Shown here piece by piece: positions 7,377 through 13,243 of a stretch of 15,613 bases of DNA. The DNA is from Sva-07 sp035529175 (GTDB lineage Bacteria > Actinomycetota > Acidimicrobiia > Acidimicrobiales > Ilumatobacteraceae), in assembly GCA_035529175.1 (NCBI GenBank), contig DATKXG010000146.1:1-15613 (forward strand). The letters are read 5' to 3'. Below the pieces are notes generated by a model that ran no database searches, was not told the origin of the DNA, and was given only the letters and a program-made list of their open reading frames with translations. A program made the position numbers and the translations under genes. How positions within the stretch are numbered: position 1 is the stretch's first letter; each line of letters begins with the position of its first letter.

Positions 7377-7392
7377 CGCGACACGTGTCGCG
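7377..7392. promoter_or_regulatory. Perfect 16-nt palindrome, possible operator
   Basis: CGCGACACGTGTCGCG is a perfect inverted repeat in the middle of the rpsO-pnp gap. It could bind a dimeric regulator, but high GC makes chance palindromes likelier and no second copy was seen in the window. Confidence 0.3.
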
Positions 7393-7497
7393 ACGAATAT
7401 CCACACTGAATTCGAGGCGGGATCAGATGGTTCGAGGACAAGGCGCGCAGCGAGGAAGTTGCCTTGGGGCAACGACGAGCTTGCGGAACGCAGTCAT

Positions 7498-7513
7498 CGG
7501 GCCATCTGGCCCG
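7498..7513 (-). terminator. Hairpin just downstream of rpsO
   Basis: The segment is a perfect inverted repeat, CGGGCC-ATCT-GGCCCG (7 bp if the inner A-T pair is counted). It starts 7 nt after the rpsO TAG at 7523-7521. There is no U-tract, so it may be a weak terminator or a 3'-end stabiliser rather than a classical intrinsic terminator. Confidence 0.4.
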
Positions 7514-7520
7514 CCGCCCA

Positions 7521-7799
7521 CTACCTGCGGAGGTTCTGGGCGGCGAGGATGTTGCGGTAGCGCTCGACGTCGATCTTCTTGACGTAGTCGAGCATGCGGC
7601 GGCGGCGGCCGACCAGCATCAGCAGACCACGGCGGCTGTGGTGGTCCTTCTTGTGGACCTTGAGGTGCTCGGTGAGGTGCGTGATGCGCTCGGTGAGCAG
7701 TGCGATCTGCACCTCGGGCGAGCCGGTGTCGGTCTCGTGGGTGCGGTACTTCTCGATCGTCGCCGTGGTGTTCGGGGTGGTGTCGGCAATGTCAGCCAT
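7521..7799 (-). CDS. rpsO: 30S ribosomal protein S15
   Basis: S15 is a primary 16S rRNA-binding protein of the small-subunit platform. The 92 residues match the family's 88-90 with a slightly extended N-terminus (MADIADTTPNTTATIEKYRTHETDTGSPEVQIALL). The conserved TGSPEVQIALLTERI, HLKVHKKDHHSRRGLLMLVGRRRRMLDYV and LRR ending are all present. ATG 7799 is chosen because it gives the family N-terminus, with an AAGG about 10 nt upstream. It precedes pnp on the same strand, the classic rpsO-pnp pairing, but with a 378-nt gap. S15 often represses its own translation through its mRNA leader. The leader here has weak stems (around 7830-7850) but no clear match to a known S15 leader. Confidence 0.97.
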   Translation of the reverse strand: MADIADTTPNTTATIEKYRTHETDTGSPEVQIALLTERITHLTEHLKVHKKDHHSRRGLLMLVGRRRRMLDYVKKIDVERYRNILAAQNLRR

Positions 7800-7979
7800 G
7801 GGTGTGTCGCCTTCTTCGTCGGAGGTCGCATTCAGGTACCGGACGGCACCCGTGTGCATCGCGCCCGCGCCGGAAATTCCAGCCCGAACGGACCCGGCAA
7901 TGCTACGGGCGCGATGACCGCTCCGCAACGAGACCGCCACGAGACACGTGACGGGACGGATGGATCGAGCCCACACAAG

Positions 7980-7985
7980 TACGCT
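7980..7985 (+). promoter_or_regulatory. -10 element of the ABC importer operon, leaderless arrangement
   Basis: TACGCT matches TANNNT and ends 8 nt before the GTG start at 7994. No ribosome-binding site is seen before that GTG, which fits a leaderless transcript. No FMN or TPP riboswitch core is visible upstream. Confidence 0.5.
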
Positions 7986-7993
7986 CGCCGGTC

Positions 7994-8758
7994 GTGCCGG
8001 CCCGGATCGAAGTGCGCAACGTCGCGAAGTCGTTCGGGTCGCTCGACGCCCTGGCACCGTTCGACCTCACCGTCGGCGACGGCGAGACCGTCACGCTGCT
8101 CGGGCCGTCGGGCTGCGGCAAGACCACCTTGCTGCGGCTGATCGCCGGGCTCGAACAACCGACGTCGGGCGAGATCGTCGTCAACGGCCTGTCGCCCACC
8201 GAAGCCCGTCGCCACAAGCAGATCGGCTTCGTGCCCCAGTCGCCGGCACTGCTCCCGTGGCGCACCGTCGAGGCGAATGCCCGACTGCTCCTCGACATCA
8301 ACCGGCGAGCGTCGCCGATCACGCCGAGTGCCTCGGTCGGCGATCTGCTCGACGAGGTCGGCCTCGGCGACTTCCGCGAGGCCTACCCGCACGAACTGTC
8401 CGGAGGCATGCAGCAACGGGTCGGTCTGGTGCGCGCCTTCGCCCTCGATGCACCAATCCTGCTGATGGACGAACCGTTCGCAGCGCTCGACGAGATGACC
8501 CGCACCGACATGCGCCACCTGCTGGTCCGCCTGCGCGAGCCGCTCGGGACCACGGTGTTGTTCGTCACCCACTCGATCCCCGAGGCGACGTTCCTGTCCG
8601 ATCGCGTGGCCGTGATGTCACCACGTCCGGGTCGGCTCACCGAGGACATCACGATCGATCTGGACCACCCGCGGCTTCCCGAACTCGAGGACACCGACGA
8701 CTTCTTCCACGCGACGACACGGCTGCGCGCTGCTTTGAGCGACGGGATGCAGCGATGA
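7994..8758 (+). CDS. ABC importer ATPase (nitrate/sulfonate/taurine/pyrimidine type)
   Basis: This is the cytoplasmic ATPase that energises a binding-protein-dependent importer. It has 254 residues, standard for SsuB/TauB/ThiZ-type subunits. Walker A GPSGCGKTT is at residues 37-45, the Q-loop Q82 lies in GFVPQSPALLPWRTV, the signature LSGGMQQR is at 135-142, Walker B ILLMDEP at 155-161, the D-loop AALD follows, and the switch histidine is H193. The LLPWRTV after the Q-loop is characteristic of this importer subfamily. The start is GTG 7994, with a TANNNT hexamer 8 nt upstream. Its stop overlaps the permease start (ATGA at 8755-8758), so the two are translationally coupled. It is divergent from rpsO. 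The substrate cannot be decided from this subunit. Confidence 0.95.
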   Translation: MPARIEVRNVAKSFGSLDALAPFDLTVGDGETVTLLGPSGCGKTTLLRLIAGLEQPTSGEIVVNGLSPTEARRHKQIGFVPQSPALLPWRTVEANARLLLDINRRASPITPSASVGDLLDEVGLGDFREAYPHELSGGMQQRVGLVRAFALDAPILLMDEPFAALDEMTRTDMRHLLVRLREPLGTTVLFVTHSIPEATFLSDRVAVMSPRPGRLTEDITIDLDHPRLPELEDTDDFFHATTRLRAALSDGMQR

Positions 8759-9519
8759 GCCCGAAGATCCGTCGCATCGTCGCCCCGCTCGTCGGTGTCG
8801 TTGTGTTCTGCGTGCTGTGGGAGGCGGCGGTCCACGTCTTCGACATCCGGCGGTTCGTGCTGTTGCCGCCGTCGGAGATCATCAGCGAGCTGGCCGAGGC
8901 GCCGAGCTTCTACTGGTCGAACGCCGTCACCACCGGGTGGCACATGATCCTGGGTCTCTCGATCGCCATGGCGTGCGCAGTCGTCGTCGGGGCGGTGATG
9001 GCGTCGTCGCGGTTCATCGAAGAGGCAGCCCAGCCCGTTCTGATCCTGATCCTGGTGACACCCTGGGTCGCCTACATCACCTCGGTCGTCCTGTGGCTCG
9101 ACGGGGGGACGCCGACCATCTTGTTCATGGTGGCGTTCACGTCGTTCCCGGTGTTCACCTTCGGCGTGGTCGGCGGCATGAAGTCCACGGATCCCGCAGC
9201 GCGCGAACTGCTCGCCAGCGTCGACGCCCGCCCGTGGGAGGTGTTCTGGCGGCTGCGGCTGCCGGCATCGCTGCCGTCGATCTTCACCACCTTGCGCTTC
9301 GCGCTCGGGCTCGGACTCGCCGCGGCGTACTTCGCCGAGGGCTCCGCACTCACCCGCGACGGTCTCGGGGCCGTCGGGCGGACCGCTGCGGCGAGCAACC
9401 AGGCCGAGACGCTGTGGGCCACGATCACGTCGGCCGCACTGCTCGGCATCGTCGGGTTGTCGATTGTCTCGGTACTCGAACGCAGCCTGCTCAGGTGGCA
9501 CGCCTCGCAACGCGCTTGA
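8755..9519 (+). CDS. ABC importer permease (SsuC/TauC/RibX-like)
   Basis: This is an inner-membrane permease of the BPD_transp_1 fold with 254 residues. Hydrophobic segments lie near residues 8-29, 62-84, 94-114, 120-141, 180-193 and 225-242. The cytoplasmic EAA loop that docks on the ATPase is ELLASVDARPWEVFWRLRLPASLP, about 151-174, with the invariant glycine of the usual EAA-G motif replaced by aspartate (VDAR). The start is the ATG of the ATGA overlap with the ATPase gene. A conspicuous 17-bp hairpin lies 11 nt after its stop, before the binding-protein gene. One permease gene implies a homodimer. RibX, ThiX and SsuC relatives cannot be separated by eye. Confidence 0.92.
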   Translation: MSPKIRRIVAPLVGVVVFCVLWEAAVHVFDIRRFVLLPPSEIISELAEAPSFYWSNAVTTGWHMILGLSIAMACAVVVGAVMASSRFIEEAAQPVLILILVTPWVAYITSVVLWLDGGTPTILFMVAFTSFPVFTFGVVGGMKSTDPAARELLASVDARPWEVFWRLRLPASLPSIFTTLRFALGLGLAAAYFAEGSALTRDGLGAVGRTAAASNQAETLWATITSAALLGIVGLSIVSVLERSLLRWHASQRA

Positions 9520-9530
9520 CCGGGGCCCTC

Positions 9531-9577
9531 GCCACGAACCGACTTCGGTGACCACGCCATCGAAGTCGGTTCGTGGC
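9531..9577 (+). terminator. 17-bp hairpin between the permease and binding-protein genes
   Basis: GCCACGAACCGACTTCG (9531-9547) pairs perfectly with 9561-9577 around a 13-nt loop. No U-tract follows on the plus strand. It could stop or attenuate transcription, or protect the upstream message so that subunit levels differ. If it terminates, the binding-protein gene needs its own promoter in the 40 nt that follow. Confidence 0.6.
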
Positions 9578-9617
9578 ATCATGCACTGTCCCATTTCACG
9601 GAAGAACTGGATCACCG

Positions 9618-10835
9618 ATGCGTCTGCGCACACCTCTTGCCCTCGCACTCGTCGCCGGCGTCGCGCTCGCTGCGTGCGGCAGCGACGACTCCTCCACCGA
9701 CGGCACCGACGGCACCGGCACCACCGACACGAGCACCGATACGAGCATCGACACCAGCACCGACACGAGCAGTGCTGGATCCACCGCGCCGGAGTCGCCA
9801 AGCGGTGGCTCCGCGGTCGTCGCCGGCGAGGCGTTCCCCGACGACCGCTGCGCCGCCAACGAGGCGGCCGGCACGATCAAATACCTCACCGGGTTCGACT
9901 TCGCTGCGACGGCGTCGATCGTCGACGTCATCGTCGCCGACGCCAACGGCTACTACGACGCGATGTGCCTCGACGTCGAGATCCGACCGAGCTTCTCGAC
10001 GGCCAACTACCCGCTGGTGGCCGAGAACGACGCACAGTTCGCGTCGGGCGGGTCGTTCAGCGAGGTCGTGGCATTCGCTGCTGCCAATGACACCAACTTC
10101 GTCGTGACCGCCGTCGAAGGACCGACCGCAATCGATTCACTGATCCTCAAGCCGGGCGTCGCAGCCGAACTCGGCGACCTCGCCGGCTCGACGATCGGCG
10201 TCAAGGGCAAGCTGCCACCCAGCGTTGCGGCGATGCTCGCCACCGCCGGGCTCGTGGAGAACGAGGACTACGAGACGGTGTTGCTCGACGGGTTCGATCC
10301 GACCGCTCACATCGCGATCGAGTCGATCGACGGATTCCCGGGCTACAAGAGCAACGAACCCGGAGCGCTCGAACGCGCCGGGATCCCGTTCGACCTGTTC
10401 GATCCGCTCGAGTACGACATCCCCGGCTCGTTCGGCGTCATCTATGGCAACGCCGACTTCATCGCCGAGCACCCCACCGCGGCCGAGGACTTCATGCGCG
10501 CCACGATGCTCGGACTCGCCGATGCCATCGCTGACCCGGAGGCGGCAGCCAACGCCGCGGTCGAGTTGATCAACTCGGGCGGCAACGAGAACTTCCTGTC
10601 GCCGGAAGGCGAGGTGTTCCGCTGGAGCACCGACGCGGCGTTGATCTCGGAGCTGACCCCAGCGGGCACGGGGTACGGCGTCGCCGATGCGGCCGCCCTC
10701 CAGAACGAGCTCGACACCTACGGCGAGGTCGGCTTGTTCGGCGACGCCGAGACGCCCACCGCTGCCGACTACCTCAGCAACATCCTCGACGGCGTCTACG
10801 ACGCCGACGCCACGGTGATCTGGCCCGCCGGCTGA
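9618..10835 (+). CDS. ABC importer substrate-binding lipoprotein, NMT1/THI5-like
   Basis: This is a membrane-anchored extracytoplasmic binding protein that delivers a small organic substrate to the permease. It has 405 residues. A lipoprotein signal MRLRTPLALALVAGVALAAC ends in the lipobox LAAC with lipidated C20. Next is a low-complexity linker of Ser/Thr/Asp repeats (about residues 22-55). The mature domain starts around KYLTGFDFAATASIVDVIVADANGYYDAMCLDVE and contains YKSNEPGALERAGIPFDLF, a segment typical of NMT1/THI5-like proteins. The family binds nitrate, sulfonates, pyrimidine precursors of thiamine, or riboflavin, and none is proven here. ATG 9618 is chosen because it gives the clean signal peptide; the in-frame GTG at 9573 would add 15 residues encoded by the hairpin. 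It is convergent with ribF. Confidence 0.9.
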   Translation: MRLRTPLALALVAGVALAACGSDDSSTDGTDGTGTTDTSTDTSIDTSTDTSSAGSTAPESPSGGSAVVAGEAFPDDRCAANEAAGTIKYLTGFDFAATASIVDVIVADANGYYDAMCLDVEIRPSFSTANYPLVAENDAQFASGGSFSEVVAFAAANDTNFVVTAVEGPTAIDSLILKPGVAAELGDLAGSTIGVKGKLPPSVAAMLATAGLVENEDYETVLLDGFDPTAHIAIESIDGFPGYKSNEPGALERAGIPFDLFDPLEYDIPGSFGVIYGNADFIAEHPTAAEDFMRATMLGLADAIADPEAAANAAVELINSGGNENFLSPEGEVFRWSTDAALISELTPAGTGYGVADAAALQNELDTYGEVGLFGDAETPTAADYLSNILDGVYDADATVIWPAG

Positions 10836-10854
10836 CCGGCATCGCCCACAAACC

Positions 10855-10910
10855 CACGTTTGCGTTGCACTCTGGGTGACCCGCCCCGCCGGAACTGCAA
10901 CACAAACGTG
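10855..10910. terminator. Bidirectional terminator-like hairpin between the binding-protein gene and ribF
   Basis: The 15-nt arms CACGTTTGCGTTGCA (10855-10869) and 10896-10910 pair with one exception, which is C-A on the plus strand but a G-U wobble on the minus strand. The loop holds a nested GGGT-G-ACCC. It lies between two convergent stops (10835 and 10912). On the minus strand a GGGTTTGT follows the stem, a weak U-tract, so termination of ribF is favoured. Confidence 0.65.
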
Positions 10911-10911
10911 T

Positions 10912-11853
10912 TCAGGCGAGCAGGTCGCGGGCGTGGGCGACGTCGTGGCCGAGCTGCGCGATCAGTGCGTCGACGCCGTCGAACTTGCGCTCGCTGCGCA
11001 AGAAGTGTTCGAAGCGCACGTGGGCGGTCTCGCCGTAGAGGTCGACATCGACATCGAGCAGATGCGCCTCCAGCAGCGATGCATCGGCGTGCTCGTAGAA
11101 CGTCGGCCGACGGCCGAGGTTGATCGCGCAGCCGTACAGGTCGCCGTTCGGGCGCTCGTAGAACCCGGCGTACACGCCGTCCGCGGGCAGACACATGCCC
11201 CCGGGCACTCCGACGTTCGCCGTCGGGAAGCCGAGCAATCGCCCGCGCTGATCGCCCGCGAACACCTCGCCACGGACCTCGTAGGACCGTCCGAGCATCG
11301 TGTTCGCTCGCTTGATGTCGCCGCCGGCCAACGCCCGTCGGATCGCCGTGCTGCTGATCGGCTCGTCGATTCCGTCGAGACGCTGCACGAGCTGTACGGG
11401 CTCGACGTCGAAGTCGGCGTCGACACCGATCTTGCGGAGCAGATCGACGTTGCCGTCGCGGTGGCGACCGAAGTGGAAGTCCTCGCCGACCACGATGGTG
11501 CGGGTCCTGAGGCATCGCACGAGCACCCGGTCGACGAACGACTCGGGGCTCTCGGCCGCCTGGGCCTCGTCGAACGGGACGACGACGACGGCGTCGACAC
11601 CGGTCGACTCGAGTAGTTCCAGCTTCTGCTCGTATCCGGTGAGCAGGCGGGGCGCCGACTCGGGGCGGACCACGCTGGCAGGGTGGCGATCGAAGGTCAC
11701 GACGACCGACTTCGCACCGAGCTCGCCGGCGCGTCGCCGAACCTGATCGATCACGGCCCGATGGCCCAGGTGCACACCGTCGTAGGCGCCGATCGTGATG
11801 ACCGCTCGATCGTCTGCCCATGGACAGTGCTGGGGGTCGGTCACGACGAGCAC
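10912..11853 (-). CDS. ribF: Bifunctional riboflavin kinase / FAD synthetase
   Basis: RibF phosphorylates riboflavin to FMN and adenylylates FMN to FAD in the cytoplasm. It has 313 residues, the normal length. The N-terminal nucleotidyltransferase domain has GAYDGVHLGH at 22-31, TFDRHP at 53-58, GEDFHFGRHRDGN at 123-135 and the SSTAIR motif at 168-172. The C-terminal kinase domain has GFPTAN at 208-213, PADGVYAG at 223-230, NLGRRPTF at 245-252 and LEAHLLD at 261-267 with the catalytic glutamate E262. The start is GTG 11853, and a -35/-10 pair lies just upstream in the 38-nt gap after truB. It therefore has its own leaderless promoter as well as possible read-through from truB. It follows truB as in most actinobacteria. 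Confidence 0.97.
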   Translation of the reverse strand: MLVVTDPQHCPWADDRAVITIGAYDGVHLGHRAVIDQVRRRAGELGAKSVVVTFDRHPASVVRPESAPRLLTGYEQKLELLESTGVDAVVVVPFDEAQAAESPESFVDRVLVRCLRTRTIVVGEDFHFGRHRDGNVDLLRKIGVDADFDVEPVQLVQRLDGIDEPISSTAIRRALAGGDIKRANTMLGRSYEVRGEVFAGDQRGRLLGFPTANVGVPGGMCLPADGVYAGFYERPNGDLYGCAINLGRRPTFYEHADASLLEAHLLDVDVDLYGETAHVRFEHFLRSERKFDGVDALIAQLGHDVAHARDLLA

Positions 11854-11859
11854 GCCGCA

Positions 11860-11887
11860 ACGCTATCGGAGCGATACCACCCGGCAA
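11860..11887 (-). promoter_or_regulatory. Promoter of ribF (-35 TTGCCG, 16 nt, -10 TAGCGT)
   Basis: On the minus strand TTGCCG (11887-11882) and TAGCGT (11865-11860) are 16 nt apart. The -10 ends 6 nt before the GTG start, so the transcript would be leaderless. This is the best -35/-10 pair in the window. It lies between the truB stop and the ribF start. Confidence 0.6.
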
Positions 11888-11891
11888 GCGG

Positions 11892-12758
11892 TCAACGCGG
11901 CAGCACGACGGCGGGCTTGGCCTCGCCGCGGAACGCCTCGTAGACCGCGAGCAGTGTCCCCGACCGGTCGAACACGGCCCAGGGGCCCTCGCCCGGCCAA
12001 GCGTCGAGCACACGTCCGTTGCCGATGAGCGCAGCGACGTCGTCGTCGACCGTCACCGCGTCGAGCGCACGGACCGCAGTCTCGACCGGGAGCAGCTCGC
12101 ACTCGTCCGGAGGCGCTGCCTCGCCGATCGTGAACTCGCCGACGTGGGTTCGTCGGAGCCGCCGCAGGTGTGCTCCCCCGCCGAGCAACCGTCCGAGATC
12201 GTCGGCGAGCGTTCGGATGTACGTCCCCGCCGAGCACTCGACGTCGACGGCGAGTACCCCCGGTTCCACCCAGTCGATCACGTCGAAGCGGTGGATCGTC
12301 ACCGTTCGTGGCGCTCGCTCGACCTCGACGCCCTCGCGAGCGAGTTCGTGGAGTCGCTTGCCGTCGACGCGGATCGCCGACACCATCGGCGGGATCTGGT
12401 CGATGTCGCCCACGAGGTGCTCGGCCACGGCGCGGCGGGCGTCGTCGAGCGTCACGGCGGACATGTCGAACGTGGCCAGCACGTCGCCGGAGTCGTCGAG
12501 CGTCGACGTCGCGGCCCCCAGGACGATCTCGCCGGTGTAGCCCTTACGGGTCTTCTCGACGAAGCGGAGCAGCCGTGTCGCCTTGCCGACCGCGACGACG
12601 AGGACGCCGGTGGCATCGGGATCGAGGGTGCCGGCGTGACCAACCTGGCGCTCGCCGAATCGACGCCGCAGCACGCCGACTACGTCGTGACTCGTCACAC
12701 CGGACGGCTTGTCCACCACGGCGACGCCGTGCGTGGTCGCCGGCTTGCGACGCGCCAT
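11892..12758 (-). CDS. truB: tRNA pseudouridine-55 synthase
   Basis: TruB isomerises U55 in the T-loop of tRNAs to pseudouridine and aids tRNA folding. It has 288 residues. The N-terminal VVDKPSGVTSHDVV (14-27) and the catalytic block VGHAGTLDPDATGVL, with nucleophile D46, are diagnostic. KGYTGEIVLG holds the conserved tyrosine at about 74, and SAGTYIRTLADDLG is the C-terminal catalytic-domain motif. A small PUA-like tail (about 235-288) ends in VVLPR. The ATG at 12758 overlaps the rbfA TGA by one base (TGATG), so translation is coupled. It is followed by ribF after 38 nt. No irregularities are seen. Confidence 0.97.
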   Translation of the reverse strand: MARRKPATTHGVAVVDKPSGVTSHDVVGVLRRRFGERQVGHAGTLDPDATGVLVVAVGKATRLLRFVEKTRKGYTGEIVLGAATSTLDDSGDVLATFDMSAVTLDDARRAVAEHLVGDIDQIPPMVSAIRVDGKRLHELAREGVEVERAPRTVTIHRFDVIDWVEPGVLAVDVECSAGTYIRTLADDLGRLLGGGAHLRRLRRTHVGEFTIGEAAPPDECELLPVETAVRALDAVTVDDDVAALIGNGRVLDAWPGEGPWAVFDRSGTLLAVYEAFRGEAKPAVVLPR

Positions 12759-13192
12759 CAGGCCCCGGTCGAGTTGGGTTCGTCGGGTTCGTCGGTCAAC
12801 ACCGCGGACTCGCGTTCGAGTCGGGCCTGATCCGACTTCAAGATGTCGTCGATGCGGGCGGCCGACCGGATCACCATGTCGGGCCGGAAATCCAGGATCG
12901 GCGTCTTCTTCGCCCGGATCTGCTTGGCGATCGATGCCTGCAGACGGATCCGGTGATCGGCGAACGCCTCGAGGATCTCCGCGTCGCCCTCCTCGTCAGC
13001 GAGCGAATCGAAGAACACGATCGCCCGATTGAGCTCCGGATCGACGTCGATGCCGGTGACCGTGACGAACGTGAGGCGTTCGTCGTCGATCCGGACGAGT
13101 TCGTCGGCGATGATCTCCTGCAGCGTCGTGCTGACCCGCGCGCTTCGCGAGTACTTCGGGGTGCTGCTGCGGCTGCTGCGCTTGCCTGCCAT
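12758..13192 (-). CDS. rbfA: Ribosome-binding factor A
   Basis: RbfA binds the 30S subunit near the decoding centre and helps 16S rRNA 5'-end maturation and cold adaptation. It has 144 residues. The KH-type fold is recognisable from RVSTTLQEIIADEL (helix 1), FVTVTGIDVDPELNRAIVFFDSL (strands) and IAKQIRAKKTPILDFRPD, ending in the diagnostic RIDDIL (143-residue families have RIxxLL or RIEEIL). The last 20 residues are acidic and disordered. ATG 13192 has GAGGAG 6-7 nt upstream, a good ribosome-binding site. A perfect palindromic element ends 8 nt before that site, separating rbfA from the preceding oxidoreductase gene. Its stop overlaps the truB start. Confidence 0.95.
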   Translation of the reverse strand: MAGKRSSRSSTPKYSRSARVSTTLQEIIADELVRIDDERLTFVTVTGIDVDPELNRAIVFFDSLADEEGDAEILEAFADHRIRLQASIAKQIRAKKTPILDFRPDMVIRSAARIDDILKSDQARLERESAVLTDEPDEPNSTGA

Positions 13193-13210
13193 CGGTATCT
13201 CCTCGGTGAG

Positions 13211-13243
13211 GATTACATCAGGGGTCAGACCCCTGATGTAATC
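13211..13243. repeat. REP-like palindrome 6, perfect copy between the oxidoreductase gene and rbfA
   Basis: The arms GATTACATC and GATGTAATC, linkers AG and CT, and core GGGTC-A-GACCC form a perfect 33-nt palindrome around a central A. This is the best copy in the window. Read on the minus strand it begins with the last two bases of the TGA at 13244-13242. It ends 8 nt before the rbfA ribosome-binding site, about 9.4 kb from the transposase. Confidence 0.95.

Larger units (their letters stand above)
7143..7520 (-). other. Non-coding rpsO-pnp intergenic region / pnp leader
   Basis: No credible gene lies in these 378 nt. The short open frames have no homology-like motifs and lack start signals. 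The stretch holds a hairpin just after rpsO (7498-7513), a second small hairpin (7458-7473, GTTGCC-TTGG-GGCAAC), a perfect 16-nt palindrome (7377-7392) and an 8-bp hairpin just ahead of the pnp ribosome-binding site (7160-7179). I see no tRNA and no recognised riboswitch core. It is unusually long for this gene pair and probably contains a pnp promoter that I cannot place. Confidence 0.6.

Noticed and set aside
4689..7409. Long plus-strand open frames (4689-5945 and 6036-7409) opposite pnp
   Set aside because: These are GC-driven antisense shadows of PNPase, with compositionally biased translations and no recognisable motifs.
7088..7441. 117-codon minus-strand open frame overlapping the pnp start
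   Set aside because: It is out of frame with pnp and has no motif or ribosome-binding site. The region is better explained as a structured leader.
7420..7445. tRNA-like GGTTCGAGG segment in the rpsO-pnp gap
   Set aside because: The bases after the T-loop-like string do not pair with those before it, and no acceptor or anticodon arm can be built.
7821..7860. S15 autoregulatory leader upstream of rpsO
   Set aside because: Only short stems with a tiny loop can be drawn, and no match to a known S15 leader class is evident by eye, so it is mentioned only as a possibility under rpsO.
7800..7993. FMN or TPP riboswitch ahead of the importer
   Set aside because: None of the conserved core segments could be found on either strand. 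The TANNNT hexamer adjacent to the GTG leaves no room for a leader.
8383..9801. 472-codon minus-strand open frame opposite the importer
   Set aside because: It is antisense to ATPase, permease and binding protein, and the Cys/Arg repeats come from the linker repeat read backwards.
10796..12013. 405-codon minus-strand open frame across ribF and the truB end
   Set aside because: It is an out-of-frame shadow of ribF, extremely Arg-rich, and spans the terminator and the ribF promoter.
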